A DNA stretch of 64,000 nt, taken from Planctomycetaceae bacterium (GTDB lineage Bacteria; Planctomycetota; Planctomycetia; Pirellulales; Pirellulaceae). The stretch lies in NCBI GenBank assembly GCA_020638995.1, contig JACKHM010000002.1, positions 1,674,001 to 1,738,000 of the forward strand, written 5' to 3'. A model generated the notes under the pieces. It was not told where the DNA came from, did not search any database, and worked only from the letters and a program-made list of their open reading frames with translations. Numbering within the stretch: position 1 is the stretch's first letter; each line of letters starts with the position of its first letter. Both the position numbers and the translations under genes were made by a program. Positions 46,031-54,655 of this stretch are shown here, one piece after another.

Positions 46031-46948
46031 ATGTCGAGACTCCAATCCAATTTCGCATGCCTTCTGCTTTGCTCTTCATTCTGTGGGCTGGTTTCCGCCG
46101 AGGCCAAATACAAGTCGGCCGATGAGGCCTTTGGCGTGGGGGCCGTCTTCTACAATTCCCGTAACTTCGAGGCGAGCCGCGAGCCGTTCGAGGCTGCATT
46201 GAAGATGGCACCGGATGACAAATTCAGATTGAAGGTTTACGAGGCATTGATACCCTCCTATCGCCTGTTACGCGACTCGGACAAGATGATTAGGGCGTGC
46301 GAATTCATTATCGAGAACAGTGATCGCTCCGCCCAGCAATCCCTAACGAGAACTTCGCTGCTGGGCTTCGTCTACCAACGCGGGTTAACGGACGACCTTA
46401 TCAAGGCGCACGAGAAGCGGCTGAAGAAGGATAAGGACGACCGCACTTCGTTGTATATACTCAGCGAGCTTTACGCACGCGTGAAGCGTGATCCACAGAA
46501 GGCAATCGAGTATACGAATCGGCTGAGTAAGGTTGACGGCAATGACGATGCTCCCGTCGATGTTCTGCAATCCGGCAATCTCGCCCGACAATACACTAGC
46601 GCTCGGCAATACAAAGAGGCTGCTGAACTTTACGAGAAGATCGCTCCACTCGATGAAAAGCTTGCCGCCTGGCACTGGAAAGAAGCAGCGCAATCCTGGT
46701 TGAAGCTGGGGGACGAGAAGAAGGCGTTGGCGGCCGCCAAGAAGTCGCTCGAATCAGAACCCGAGGCACGCAACGATCAACTAGCACACTTCTGGCACCG
46801 AGGCCTCGGCGACGTGTTGCTCGCTACGGGCGAGGCAAGGCTGGCCGTGGGTCACTTCGAGAAAGCTATCGAATTGACAAAAATCGAAGGCTACATCAAG
46901 TCGACCAAGGAAAGCCTCGCCGAAGCTCGGGAGAAAGCCGGACTGTAA
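46031..46948 (+). CDS. Exported tetratricopeptide-repeat protein
   Basis: 305 aa from ATG at 46031, with GAGGAG about 9 nt upstream; a TTG at 46010 overlaps this ribosome site. Signal peptide about 1-25 (FACLLLCSSFCGLVSA). TPR helices: ADEAFGVGAVFYNSRNFEAS, AEARK-like KEAAELYEKIAPLDEKL, AWLK/KALAAAKKSLESEPEA and ARLAVGHFEKAIELTK. Role unknown, probably periplasmic scaffold. Confidence 0.85.
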   Translation: MSRLQSNFACLLLCSSFCGLVSAEAKYKSADEAFGVGAVFYNSRNFEASREPFEAALKMAPDDKFRLKVYEALIPSYRLLRDSDKMIRACEFIIENSDRSAQQSLTRTSLLGFVYQRGLTDDLIKAHEKRLKKDKDDRTSLYILSELYARVKRDPQKAIEYTNRLSKVDGNDDAPVDVLQSGNLARQYTSARQYKEAAELYEKIAPLDEKLAAWHWKEAAQSWLKLGDEKKALAAAKKSLESEPEARNDQLAHFWHRGLGDVLLATGEARLAVGHFEKAIELTKIEGYIKSTKESLAEAREKAGL

Positions 46949-47022
46949 AATCGACTTCGTTCAAGTTCCCGATTGGCGACATCTCGCACGTTGAGTGACG
47001 AGTCGAAATTCGTCGTAACGAG

Positions 47023-48420
47023 CTAGGCGTAAAGTTCTTCCATCGGCTGGCCGATCGTAGCGGCAATCGGTCGGTCGAAGGCATCGGTGTAGTGCGAGGA
47101 GTGATCGATTCCAAGTGCTGAGAACATTGTCGCTGCGACATCCCAAGGACCGTAGCGTTTGGTCAGCGGCTCTGCTCCGAGTCGATCCGAAGCGCCTAAC
47201 ACAGCGCCGCGACTGACACCTGCGCCCGCCATCACGATCGAATAAACCGAAGCCCAATGCTTTCTGCCGGGAAGGCTGCCGGCAAAGTTCGGCTCTAGCT
47301 TCACCCGCGGAGCACGACCGAACTCGCCCATACAGACAACCAGCGTTTCGTCTAACAGTCCGCGTTCGTCAAGATCTTCGAGCAGTGTCGCGAAACTTTC
47401 GTCGAAACGCGGGAGTAGGTGAAGTTTCATCGCGTCGAAGATGTCGTTGTGCGTGTCCCAGCCGTAAACATCAGGGTCGTTGGGATCGGCATCCTGACCG
47501 CGATTGGAGTGATTCCAGATGACATTCACGAATGGAACTCCGGCCTCAACTAAACGCCGCGCCAGCAAGCACGCTTGTCCTGACCGGTGCAAGCCATAGC
47601 GTTCGCGAAGCGCGAGCGGCTCTTGTTGGAGGTCGAACGCGTCACGGTAACGCGAGGAGGATAACATGGTCAGTGCTTGCTGATAGAGATGGTTCATGTC
47701 CACCAGTTTCTGATCCTGCGTCAATCCATCGCGATAGCTGTCGAGTATTTCTTTGAGCATTTTGCGTCTTTCCAAACGCACCACCGGTAATCCAAACTGC
47801 GGTGCGAGACCGGGCAGCACCGCGTCGGATTCACGTGGATCACCGACAATCAGTGGTTCGTATTCTCGTCCCAGGAATCCACCGTCTTGTCCGGGAGAGA
47901 CAAGAAACGGAACCAGCGCCGGCGCGTTGAGATGCGCGGCTTCGTACGCGAATCGATTGGTGACTCGCATCCGCTTGAGTACGGCACCGTACGTCGGAAA
48001 GTCGTCCGGACTCGGCGGTGGATTCGAGGATCTCCGGGAGTGATATCGACCGGTCAGTGCCAAATAGGTCGCGGAACCGTGATCGAGGTCTTCATGCGAC
48101 ATGCTGCGGACGATCGTGTATCGGTCAGCGAGTTTGGCCAGTTGCGGCAGGTGTTCACACAGCTGTACGCCGGGCAACGGCGTCGAAATGGGGGAAAAGG
48201 CGCCGCGTACGTCAAGCGGCGCGTCGGGCTTGGGGTCCCACGTCTCGAACTGACTTTGCCCACCGCTCGCATAAACCAGAATCACCGACTTGGCACGCCC
48301 GAACCCCCGTGGCACTCGGCGATTACCTTCGACGGCGTTCGTTCCCCGCAAGTTTGTCACGATACCAGTCGTTGCCAAGCCAACGCGAAGAAACTCGCGT
48401 CGATCAAAAAATCGAAGCAT
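47023..48420 (-). CDS. DUF1501 family protein, intact, Tat-type exported
   Basis: 465 aa, normal family length. The N-terminus has DRREFLRVGLATTG, a twin-arginine type signal. Family motifs are in order: VILVYASGGQSQFETWDPKP, IVRSMSHEDLDHGSATYLAL, GQACLLARRLVEAGVPFVNV, GWDTHNDIFD, LLDETLVVCMGEFGRAPRV and RKHWASVYSIVMAGAG. It is predicted to have an alkaline-phosphatase/sulfatase-like fold acting outside the cytoplasm; no DUF1549 partner is adjacent. This is the only healthy copy of three in the window. It converges with the TPR gene. Confidence 0.93.
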   Translation of the reverse strand: MLRFFDRREFLRVGLATTGIVTNLRGTNAVEGNRRVPRGFGRAKSVILVYASGGQSQFETWDPKPDAPLDVRGAFSPISTPLPGVQLCEHLPQLAKLADRYTIVRSMSHEDLDHGSATYLALTGRYHSRRSSNPPPSPDDFPTYGAVLKRMRVTNRFAYEAAHLNAPALVPFLVSPGQDGGFLGREYEPLIVGDPRESDAVLPGLAPQFGLPVVRLERRKMLKEILDSYRDGLTQDQKLVDMNHLYQQALTMLSSSRYRDAFDLQQEPLALRERYGLHRSGQACLLARRLVEAGVPFVNVIWNHSNRGQDADPNDPDVYGWDTHNDIFDAMKLHLLPRFDESFATLLEDLDERGLLDETLVVCMGEFGRAPRVKLEPNFAGSLPGRKHWASVYSIVMAGAGVSRGAVLGASDRLGAEPLTKRYGPWDVAATMFSALGIDHSSHYTDAFDRPIAATIGQPMEELYA

Positions 48421-48468
48421 CGGTATGACTCGTGGTTGGTGAAAAGGCCAGCGGCACGTCCAACCCTA

Positions 48469-49308
48469 CTAGCCTAACCAGTCGACGATAACCTGCAACG
48501 TGTCCTGGCGTTCGCGTTCCCAGTGCAACTCATGGAATAAGCCCGGAAATGTGTGCAACGTGGCGATATCACCCGCAGATCGAGCGAAAGCGATGGTGGC
48601 ATCCACCGACGTGATCGAGTCCGCTTCTCCATGGAGTAGCAATGTTGGTATGGACAGCTCCGAGGCATGTTCAAGTGCCCACTCGCCAGCGTCTAACATG
48701 GCGACGGCCAGACGGGCGGAGACCTGATCATGGACGCGCGGGTCATCGCGGTAAGCCATAGCCACCGCAGGATCGTGCGACAACTCTTCCGGTCGAATGC
48801 CCGTGCGAAATGTAAAGGACGGCCAAACCCGATCCAGGACACGGGCCGCCAATCGTTTCCAACGGGGCGGTCGATGTGTCGGAAGTACGAGTGGGCTGGA
48901 GGCGATCACTCCCGCCAACTTGGGCTGACGTCGGAGTGCGTAGTTGAGAACAAGGTTACCGCCAAAGCTCTGTCCGAATAAATAGATGGGCGTCTTGGAG
49001 TTCTCGCCAGCACAGTAGGCGATCAACGTATCGACATCGTCCAGCAACTGGTGATAACTGGGAGCATCGCCCCGCTTTCCCTTGGTTTGTCCATGCCCAC
49101 GCTGGTCGTATCCGACGACGCGATAACCGGCGCTGGCGAGTCGGCCTGCAAACTGAGCGTATCGGTTCGAGTGTTCACCAATCCCGTGAACGATGCCGAC
49201 AGTACCCCGTAACGCCGTGGAGGGCGTCCAAGACTGAGCAAACAGAGCGACGCTGCCACACAACTCAAACGTCTCGTGTTTGACGGCAAAGGCTGAGGTC
49301 ATGTGCAT
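48469..49308 (-). CDS. Monoacylglycerol lipase-like alpha/beta-hydrolase
   Basis: 279 aa. Typical MGL/serine aminopeptidase S33 features: TVGIVHGIGEHSNRYAQFA, VVGYDQRGHGQTKGKRG, nucleophile Ser in LFGQSFGGNLVLNYALR, acidic residue in LLLHGEADSITS and His in FPGLFHELHWE. A cap segment (about 150-210) is present. It should hydrolyse monoacylglycerols or lysophospholipid-type esters in the cytoplasm. The DUF1501 gene starts 48 bp downstream on the same strand. Confidence 0.9.
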   Translation of the reverse strand: MHMTSAFAVKHETFELCGSVALFAQSWTPSTALRGTVGIVHGIGEHSNRYAQFAGRLASAGYRVVGYDQRGHGQTKGKRGDAPSYHQLLDDVDTLIAYCAGENSKTPIYLFGQSFGGNLVLNYALRRQPKLAGVIASSPLVLPTHRPPRWKRLAARVLDRVWPSFTFRTGIRPEELSHDPAVAMAYRDDPRVHDQVSARLAVAMLDAGEWALEHASELSIPTLLLHGEADSITSVDATIAFARSAGDIATLHTFPGLFHELHWERERQDTLQVIVDWLG

Positions 49309-49542
49309 TACTGTAACGAATCATTCTGATAAAGGGATGCACGGCAGACGGTCGCTTCCATCATCCGGGTGGAATGATTTCGGACAAAGAATACACACGA
49401 AGCAACCGCAGGATCAAGTTGCACATTCCAACAGCAAATTCTTTAGAACATGGACCTTGCCTACCGATTTCGGTACGAATACAGTTACGCGCTGTGGCCA
49501 TAATCGCGCCGCAGCATCCTCACCACCGTCGCAGCGACTCGT

Positions 49543-49890
49543 ATGAAACGGCGTCCTGTATTCTTTTACTTGGTATTGCTCGTCGTCGCGTTATTTGCCG
49601 ACGATGTGAAGTTCATCGTCGACTTGCCCAAATCAAGTCGGTGTGAATCGACCGCTACCGTCACCACCGATACTTCGACAACACAAACAGCCATTCGCCT
49701 GCTCGATAGCGAAGGATCCATGGCTGAAGTCGCCCGCCGAGGGCGCACCATTCGGGACGATACGGCGAAGGCGTTCCGCGAACTTTTTTCGCCGTTTATC
49801 GGATTGCGTTCTCGCGCGGCTGCGGCCATGCTTCAGCCGCCCCCCACCTCTTCTTCGCTCGTGTCTCAACACACCCGTCTGCAGATTTAG
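49543..49890 (+). CDS. Small putative secreted/anchored protein, unknown
   Basis: 115 aa. The N-terminus MKRRPVFFYLVLLVVALFA is a signal sequence or anchor; the rest is polar with Ser/Thr-rich segments and no recognised domain. No clear ribosome site, so coding status is uncertain. Lies in the gap between the lipase and the 169-aa gene, codirectional with the latter. Confidence 0.4.
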   Translation: MKRRPVFFYLVLLVVALFADDVKFIVDLPKSSRCESTATVTTDTSTTQTAIRLLDSEGSMAEVARRGRTIRDDTAKAFRELFSPFIGLRSRAAAAMLQPPPTSSSLVSQHTRLQI

Positions 49891-50068
49891 CCCACGCTTC
49901 AGACAGCACGTTTTTTCCTGGCGAATTTTGCCGCGGCAAGCGTTGCGTGTCCATCAATCGGTTGTGTGCGTATTTCGCGTAACGGTCCACCCGAGTTCGG
50001 TAAGGTCCAATCGCACGGTCTCGTTATGCGCGGCTAGGTGACATTCTTATGAAGAAAGGTTCTTCCGC

Positions 50069-50578
50069 ATGAGTCAAATTAGATTTACTCGTTCCGTTTC
50101 TCTGTCTGCAGCAGACGTCGCGGCCCACGGATTGACGTCCGATCGTCCACGAAACCATCAAAATACGCGTGGGGTTCAGCTCCTGCGTGCTGGGAATGTT
50201 GAGGAGGCAGTTAGTGTGTTGCGACCGCTGGTGATGCCGCCTGGTTGCTGCTGGACTCGACCGGACGCGCCCTTTCTATTCCGAAGAAACTTTGCCACGG
50301 CCTTGTTGTTGGCAGGCCACCCATCCGGCTGCACTCAATTGCTCGCCGAAATGCGGGACGAAGCACATCCTCGGGTCCAGCAGATTCGCGCTGCCATCGG
50401 AAAATGGGAGAAGACACTGTCGTTACTGCAATGGGTGAATTGGAAGACGGGCTGGATCGACCCCGTGAATCGTCCAGTCACGCTCGACTTTCTAGCTGGC
50501 GAATTCGACGACGATGCATCGTCCCCGGTCACATCAAAAGACAACTCAACCAGAAGCACCTTGAGTACAGCACTTTAG
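50069..50578 (+). CDS. Short TPR-like protein of unknown function
   Basis: 169 aa; AAGAAAGG lies about 10 nt before ATG. A single TPR-like helix pair (LLRAGNVEEAVSVLRPLV ... NFATALLLAGHPSGC) and a C-terminal DDD/Ser-Thr tail. Planctomycete-type hypothetical. Codirectional with the 57-aa gene at 50738 and the tatA-like gene. Confidence 0.6.
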   Translation: MSQIRFTRSVSLSAADVAAHGLTSDRPRNHQNTRGVQLLRAGNVEEAVSVLRPLVMPPGCCWTRPDAPFLFRRNFATALLLAGHPSGCTQLLAEMRDEAHPRVQQIRAAIGKWEKTLSLLQWVNWKTGWIDPVNRPVTLDFLAGEFDDDASSPVTSKDNSTRSTLSTAL

Positions 50579-50737
50579 CTCGAGTTGAGGTGTTCGTGAA
50601 ACAGGCCGTTGCTTGGCAGCTGCTCTCGTTGACTTGCGAATCCCGCCTCAGACTCCCGCCAACCTTCTAATTTGAAACACTCGACAAAAACTCGTGCCTC
50701 AGAACCTTTCTTACCCCTAAACAATAGGAACAAATGA

Positions 50738-50911
50738 ATGTCCACAACTTCAGAAATTGAAAACCTGGTGAAGGTAAAACGCTCGCTCGCGGATAAGTAC
50801 ATTCGGCTGGCCCGCGCTCGCAAGAGCAAGCCCGCGAAGTTGCGTCTTTACCGCCACGCAGAACACTTCCGCCAGCAAGCAACTACTTTGTCCCGTGGCC
50901 TCAGCCTGTAG
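50738..50911 (+). CDS. 57-aa basic helical protein
   Basis: The product starts MSTTSEIENLVKVKRSLADK and contains YIRLARARKSKPAKL and YRHAEHFRQQA: a highly charged helical hairpin. AGGA precedes the ATG by about 10 nt. It ends 7 bp before a strong terminator. Too small for most ORF callers, but the composition and spacing look genuine. Unknown function; possibly nucleic-acid binding. Confidence 0.6.
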   Translation: MSTTSEIENLVKVKRSLADKYIRLARARKSKPAKLRLYRHAEHFRQQATTLSRGLSL

Positions 50912-50917
50912 TCACTC

Positions 50918-50956
50918 GCGGCCGGCGGCGATCCGTTCGCCGGCCGCATTTTTTCC
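50918..50956 (+). terminator. Rho-independent terminator
   Basis: Perfect 10-bp GC stem GCGGCCGGCG / CGCCGGCCGC (50918-50927, 50938-50947) with a 10-nt loop and a T-run directly after. It ends the 57-aa gene and insulates the tatA-like gene 26 bp further on. Confidence 0.9.
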
Positions 50957-50981
50957 AGTCAATCCACATTGGAGATCTTAT

Positions 50982-51128
50982 ATGTTTGGCGTTGGACACA
51001 CAGAGCTGTTGGTCGTCGCATTCGTGGGCCTGCTCCTGTTCGGCAACCGTTTGCCGAGCTTGATGCGCAGCATGGGTCAGAGCGTCACCGAATTCAAACG
51101 CGGCTTGTCGTCGTCAGACGAGTCGTAA
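50982..51128 (+). CDS. tatA: TatA/E-like twin-arginine translocase subunit
   Basis: 48 aa from ATG at 50982 (GGAG about 8 nt upstream). The TatA pattern is complete: short membrane helix HTELLVVAFVGLLLFG, FG hinge, then amphipathic helix NRLPSLMRSMGQSVTEFKRG. Shorter than typical TatA but long enough to form the pore subunit; TatB/TatC are not here. It would export Tat substrates such as the intact DUF1501 protein. Confidence 0.88.
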   Translation: MFGVGHTELLVVAFVGLLLFGNRLPSLMRSMGQSVTEFKRGLSSSDES

Positions 51129-51178
51129 CGTCGCCGTCGCCCCGATAGCTGAAAACACGGGCCTCATTAGGAACTGAG

Positions 51179-52264
51179 ATGGACGATTTGTTTTGGGCCT
51201 GGTTGGGTATTTGCCTTGGTCTCGTGTTACTTGTCGGTGGCGGTGAGTTGCTCGTGCGAGGAGCGTCGCAGTTGGCGACCGCCGTTCGAATCTCGCCCCT
51301 AGTCATTGGCTTGACGGTCGTTGCTTTCGGCACCAGCGCGCCAGAGTTGGCAGTGTCCGTACAAGCGGCGTTCGCCGGGAGCGCTGATCTGGCGATTGGC
51401 AATGTTGTCGGCAGCAACATCTTTAACGTGCTCTTCATCCTCGGGCTCTCGGCGATGATCGTACCGCTGGTCGTATCCAGCCGGTTGATTCGCTGGGACG
51501 TTCCTGTGATGATCGGTGTCTCCCTGCTCCTACCATTGCTCGGCTGGAATGGCAATATCAACCGACTCGAAGGAGCAATGCTCTTCGCCGGGATCATCGC
51601 TTATACCTGGTGGTGCATTCGGCAGAGCCGGAAAGAGAGCCGCGAAGTCCTAGCGGAGTTCGAGAAGGAGAGCACGGGCAGCGAAGTCAAACCTCGAGCC
51701 TTGCTAATGGACCTCGTTGCGATCGTCGCGGGATTACTCCTGCTGGGAGTTGGTTCGCGATTGTTGATCGACGGTTCGGTGAAGGTAGCGTCCAGCTTTG
51801 GTATCAGCGAGTTAATTATCGGCTTGACGATCATTGCCGCGGGGACCTCGCTGCCGGAAGTTGTCACTTCGATCGTGGCAGCGGTGCGGGGCCAGCGTGA
51901 CATCGCCGTCGGCAACGTCGTGGGCAGCAACATCTTTAACGTCTTGTGCGTGCTGGGATTGTCGAGCCTCATCGTCCCGACGGGAGTCGAAGTGAGCAAC
52001 ACAGCGTTCCACTTCGACATCCCTGTGATGATTGTTGTGGCCGTCGCCTGTTTACCGATTTTCATGACAGGCCACGTGATCGCCCGCTGGGAAGGTGGCT
52101 TATTCTTCGTCTACTTCCTAGCGTACACAACCTACATTGTGCTCCACGCAACCCACAACGACCTAACCCATCCTTTTCGAGACGTAATGTTGTTGTTCGT
52201 AGTCCCGATGACCGCAGTCACACTAGTCATAACTTCGTGGCGGGCGCTGCGGCATCGAAGTTGA
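51179..52264 (+). CDS. Calcium/sodium antiporter of the YrbG family
   Basis: 361 aa, about ten helices. Two inverted alpha-repeats each carry the ion-site motifs: GTSAPE with GNVVGSNIFN (about 50-95) and GTSLPE with GNVVGSNIFN (about 225-260). The acidic central loop lies between helices 5 and 6. Exchanges Ca2+ (or K+) for Na+ across the inner membrane. Starts 50 bp after the tatA-like gene, so possibly cotranscribed. Confidence 0.95.
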   Translation: MDDLFWAWLGICLGLVLLVGGGELLVRGASQLATAVRISPLVIGLTVVAFGTSAPELAVSVQAAFAGSADLAIGNVVGSNIFNVLFILGLSAMIVPLVVSSRLIRWDVPVMIGVSLLLPLLGWNGNINRLEGAMLFAGIIAYTWWCIRQSRKESREVLAEFEKESTGSEVKPRALLMDLVAIVAGLLLLGVGSRLLIDGSVKVASSFGISELIIGLTIIAAGTSLPEVVTSIVAAVRGQRDIAVGNVVGSNIFNVLCVLGLSSLIVPTGVEVSNTAFHFDIPVMIVVAVACLPIFMTGHVIARWEGGLFFVYFLAYTTYIVLHATHNDLTHPFRDVMLLFVVPMTAVTLVITSWRALRHRS

Positions 52265-52272
52265 AGGATCAC

Positions 52273-52306
52273 GGCAGCTGGGCGGCACTCTCAGTGTGCC
52301 GCTGCC
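52273..52306 (+). terminator. Possible terminator after antiporter gene
   Basis: GGCAGC...GGCAC / GTGCC-GCTGCC hairpin with a 5-nt bulge and a short TTT. Weak. Confidence 0.45.
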
Positions 52307-52587
52307 TTTGCCAACGCTATTTTGCGTGATGTTCAGTCTGAACTCCACCTGCGGTGAACAACTCGGTAGGCGGACGATTCAGTCTCGGTAAAGCCGAGTC
52401 GACGACACTGTCAATGTAGCAATGCGCAGTTGACCACTTCCAATCAGCGGCTTGCGACGGTAGCACGAAAACGTCAGCTCGTGAAAGTGTCCCGCTGCAT
52501 GATTGTGCCTCACGCGCTTTCGGTGCTGTTGAATAGCCATGTCCGATAGCATAGTAAGCGGAAGGCACTGGTGGCTGCTCGGTGTGC

Positions 52588-52604
52588 CACGGGCTTCGCC
52601 CGTG
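52588..52604. repeat. CACGGGC-TTC-GCCCGTG hairpin (REP-like)
   Basis: Perfect 7-bp stem with a TTC loop inside an otherwise gene-free region. The same kind of GGCACGGGC...GCCCGTGC hairpin is, from memory, scattered in planctomycete genomes; only one copy is seen here. Confidence 0.4.
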
Positions 52605-52879
52605 CTGAGGAACATTCGAGTTGCAAATTGAATTCAGACTGACAAGAGATGGGCGGGTCAGATTGGACAACAAGTCCTCGGTCGGAGCCATTCGTTCGGG
52701 CCCGGAAGACACTGTCAAAAGCCAGTACCACCCAGCCGAAGTCAGAGCGCGAGTGTTTCGAGATGCATCCGCCTTCTGACTTTCGACGGTCGGACGCAAC
52801 GAGTTTGGTGTCAATGCAGTCATTGTGGTCGACCGAATGTCGAAAGAACGCTGCGAATTATCGTTTTTGGGCGGCTTGC

Positions 52880-53953
52880 TCAAACACCACCGCTTAGCTT
52901 CCGTTCGAGGTAACGGGCGGAGTAGTCGATCTTGAGTTCGACCCACATGGGGAGATGGTCGGACATCTGATGGGTGCGCCAGTTGGTCTTGTAGTAGGTG
53001 CGTTTCTGTGCGGTGGTGCGTGGTTTGCCTTTGCTGTTTTTGAGATAGGCAGGCCCCATGTCGGAGATGTAGAGGCTTTCGTCGTCTGCGGTGAAGACGT
53101 GTTCATAGAAATCAAACACGCCGCATTCTCCGGTTTGATCCAACCGGTCTGGCTGGACACGAAATGCAATCTGGTCATAGTGCCGGTTTCTGGCCGCGTT
53201 GCTTGCAAACTCCTTCAGCTTGTCGGGTACCGTGAATCCGTGATTTGTGAGGCGTTTGAAAGTTTCGTCTTCGGTACTGAAGATATTGAAATCACCAAGC
53301 AGAATGAGATTTCTGGACCAAGCCGTATCGTCTTCGGTGCGTTTCCTGAGGAACTCGGCGACTGCGTTGATCTCTTCGACTCGATTCGCTGGCTCCGCTT
53401 TGCCACCTCCCCACAGGATATGGACGGAAGCCAGCATGAAGCGAGACCAACCGGCTTTGAATCCACAGATAAAGGGCGTGCGCCAGACTTGCTCGGCGGG
53501 TACGACTTTGCTCTTGCCGTTTTCCTTGATTTTGACTTCCGGCAAAACGAGTTCGCCCGCCAGGCCGCCGAAGCTGACTTTGCGCGAATCATAGAGAAAG
53601 GTCATTCGTTCTTTGTTGCCACGCCCGTCGCCTGCCATGTCGGTGATGATGTATTTCCAATAGCCACCGAGGACCTTCAAGACTCGATTCAGACCCTTCA
53701 GGTCTTTGTAGACTTCTTGCACGGCGACGATATCAAATCTTGAGATGATTTCGGCGATGTAGTAGATCGCCTCGTCCGATCGTTCGCCATAGGCGGGCTT
53801 GTCAAAGTCGCGAATGTTCCAAGTCGCCAAGAGCAATCGTTCATCAACGGTCTTTGTTGGTATCACCGAAAGTGCGTCTTTCAGCCTCATCAGCCTTCTC
53901 GCGGTACGCTTTCCGCATTTCGTCTTTGTATTGATACGTTGATAAAACGGCAT
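52880..53953 (-). CDS. Endonuclease/exonuclease/phosphatase (EEP) family hydrolase
   Basis: 357 aa; AAGGGAG about 8 nt before ATG. Active-site elements are in order: LLATWNIRDFD (Asn), AVQEVYKD (metal Glu), RMTFLYDSRKV, ASVHILWGGG, NLILLGDFNIFS (Asp/Asn) and a final MSDHLPMWVEL (Asp-His). Metal-dependent phosphodiester cleavage is expected; nucleic acid or a phosphoester could be the substrate. The N-terminus MPFYQRINTKTKC is basic and not a signal peptide. Confidence 0.92.
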   Translation of the reverse strand: MPFYQRINTKTKCGKRTARRLMRLKDALSVIPTKTVDERLLLATWNIRDFDKPAYGERSDEAIYYIAEIISRFDIVAVQEVYKDLKGLNRVLKVLGGYWKYIITDMAGDGRGNKERMTFLYDSRKVSFGGLAGELVLPEVKIKENGKSKVVPAEQVWRTPFICGFKAGWSRFMLASVHILWGGGKAEPANRVEEINAVAEFLRKRTEDDTAWSRNLILLGDFNIFSTEDETFKRLTNHGFTVPDKLKEFASNAARNRHYDQIAFRVQPDRLDQTGECGVFDFYEHVFTADDESLYISDMGPAYLKNSKGKPRTTAQKRTYYKTNWRTHQMSDHLPMWVELKIDYSARYLERKLSGGV

Positions 53954-54189
53954 GGTGATACTCCCTTGATTCGGATGAAGACGATCCTTGAACTGCCTCG
54001 ACTTGCTGCCGGAGTTGGATCGGCAGTTTACAGCGTCAACGACACGTATGCCACTTTTTAACTGAAGTTTTGCAATCCTTCAGATCAAGCCCAATTGAGC
54101 CTTTACGTGGTTGACGGCTTTCTATTTTTCGATGATATCGTTGATGGCCCATTCAAGGGTCGTTCTCATCGTCTCGATCTTCATTTGGC

Positions 54190-54571
54190 TTACGGAACGG
54201 CCGTCGGAACTGCGGCGTTGATCAAAGACTTGAAACAGCGGGGCTTTGCTGAACGAAACGATCGTACTTTGGACAACGGAGTTTGGCCGCATGCCAAGCA
54301 CGTAAGGCAGCAAAGGCCGCGACCACACTCCATATGTGTTCACGAATTGGCTGTGTGGAGGAGGCATCGCGGCGGGGTCAGCTACGGACCGAGCGACCAG
54401 TGGGGCTACAAGCCGCTCGATCGGTCGAACCCCACACAGGTCTACGACATCCACGCCACGATTCTGCACTAACTCGGCATCGATCACGAGCGGCTTACCT
54501 TCCGGCATAACGGCATTGACCGCCGCCTGACCGACGTTCACGGGCATGTCATTAAAGACCTCGTGGCGTAG
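54190..54571 (+). pseudogene. DUF1501 family protein, decayed C-terminal remnant
   Basis: Stitching frames gives a clear DUF1501 C-terminus: AALIKDLKQRG, LLNETIVLWTTEFGRMPST, GSKGRDHTPYVFTNWLCGGG, VSYGPSDQWGYKPLDRSNPT, QVYDIHATILH, LGIDHERLTFRHNGIDRRLT, DVHGHVIKDLVA. It is broken by two frameshifts (near 54247 and 54385) and TAA codons at 54303-54305 and 54470-54472. The first 300-plus residues are absent. The antisense frame at 54122-54670 is therefore a shadow. Confidence 0.85.
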
Positions 54572-54655
54572 GCAACCACGATCCGGTACAACGGAGCGAA
54601 CAAGTCCCGACTGTGCATCCCTTGCACTTGGGCCACGCAAGTAAAGGTCTTCAGC

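Larger units (their letters stand above)
52265..52879. other. 615-bp stretch without a convincing gene
   Basis: Open frames here (for instance minus 52317-52946) give low-complexity products without signal, motif or ribosome site. I see the hairpin at 52273-52306 and a CACGGGC-TTC-GCCCGTG hairpin at 52588-52604. May be decayed DNA or long untranslated sequence. Confidence 0.45.

Noticed and set aside
52317..52946. 209-codon minus-strand ORF
   Set aside because: Overlaps the EEP gene end, low-complexity product, no ribosome site or motif.
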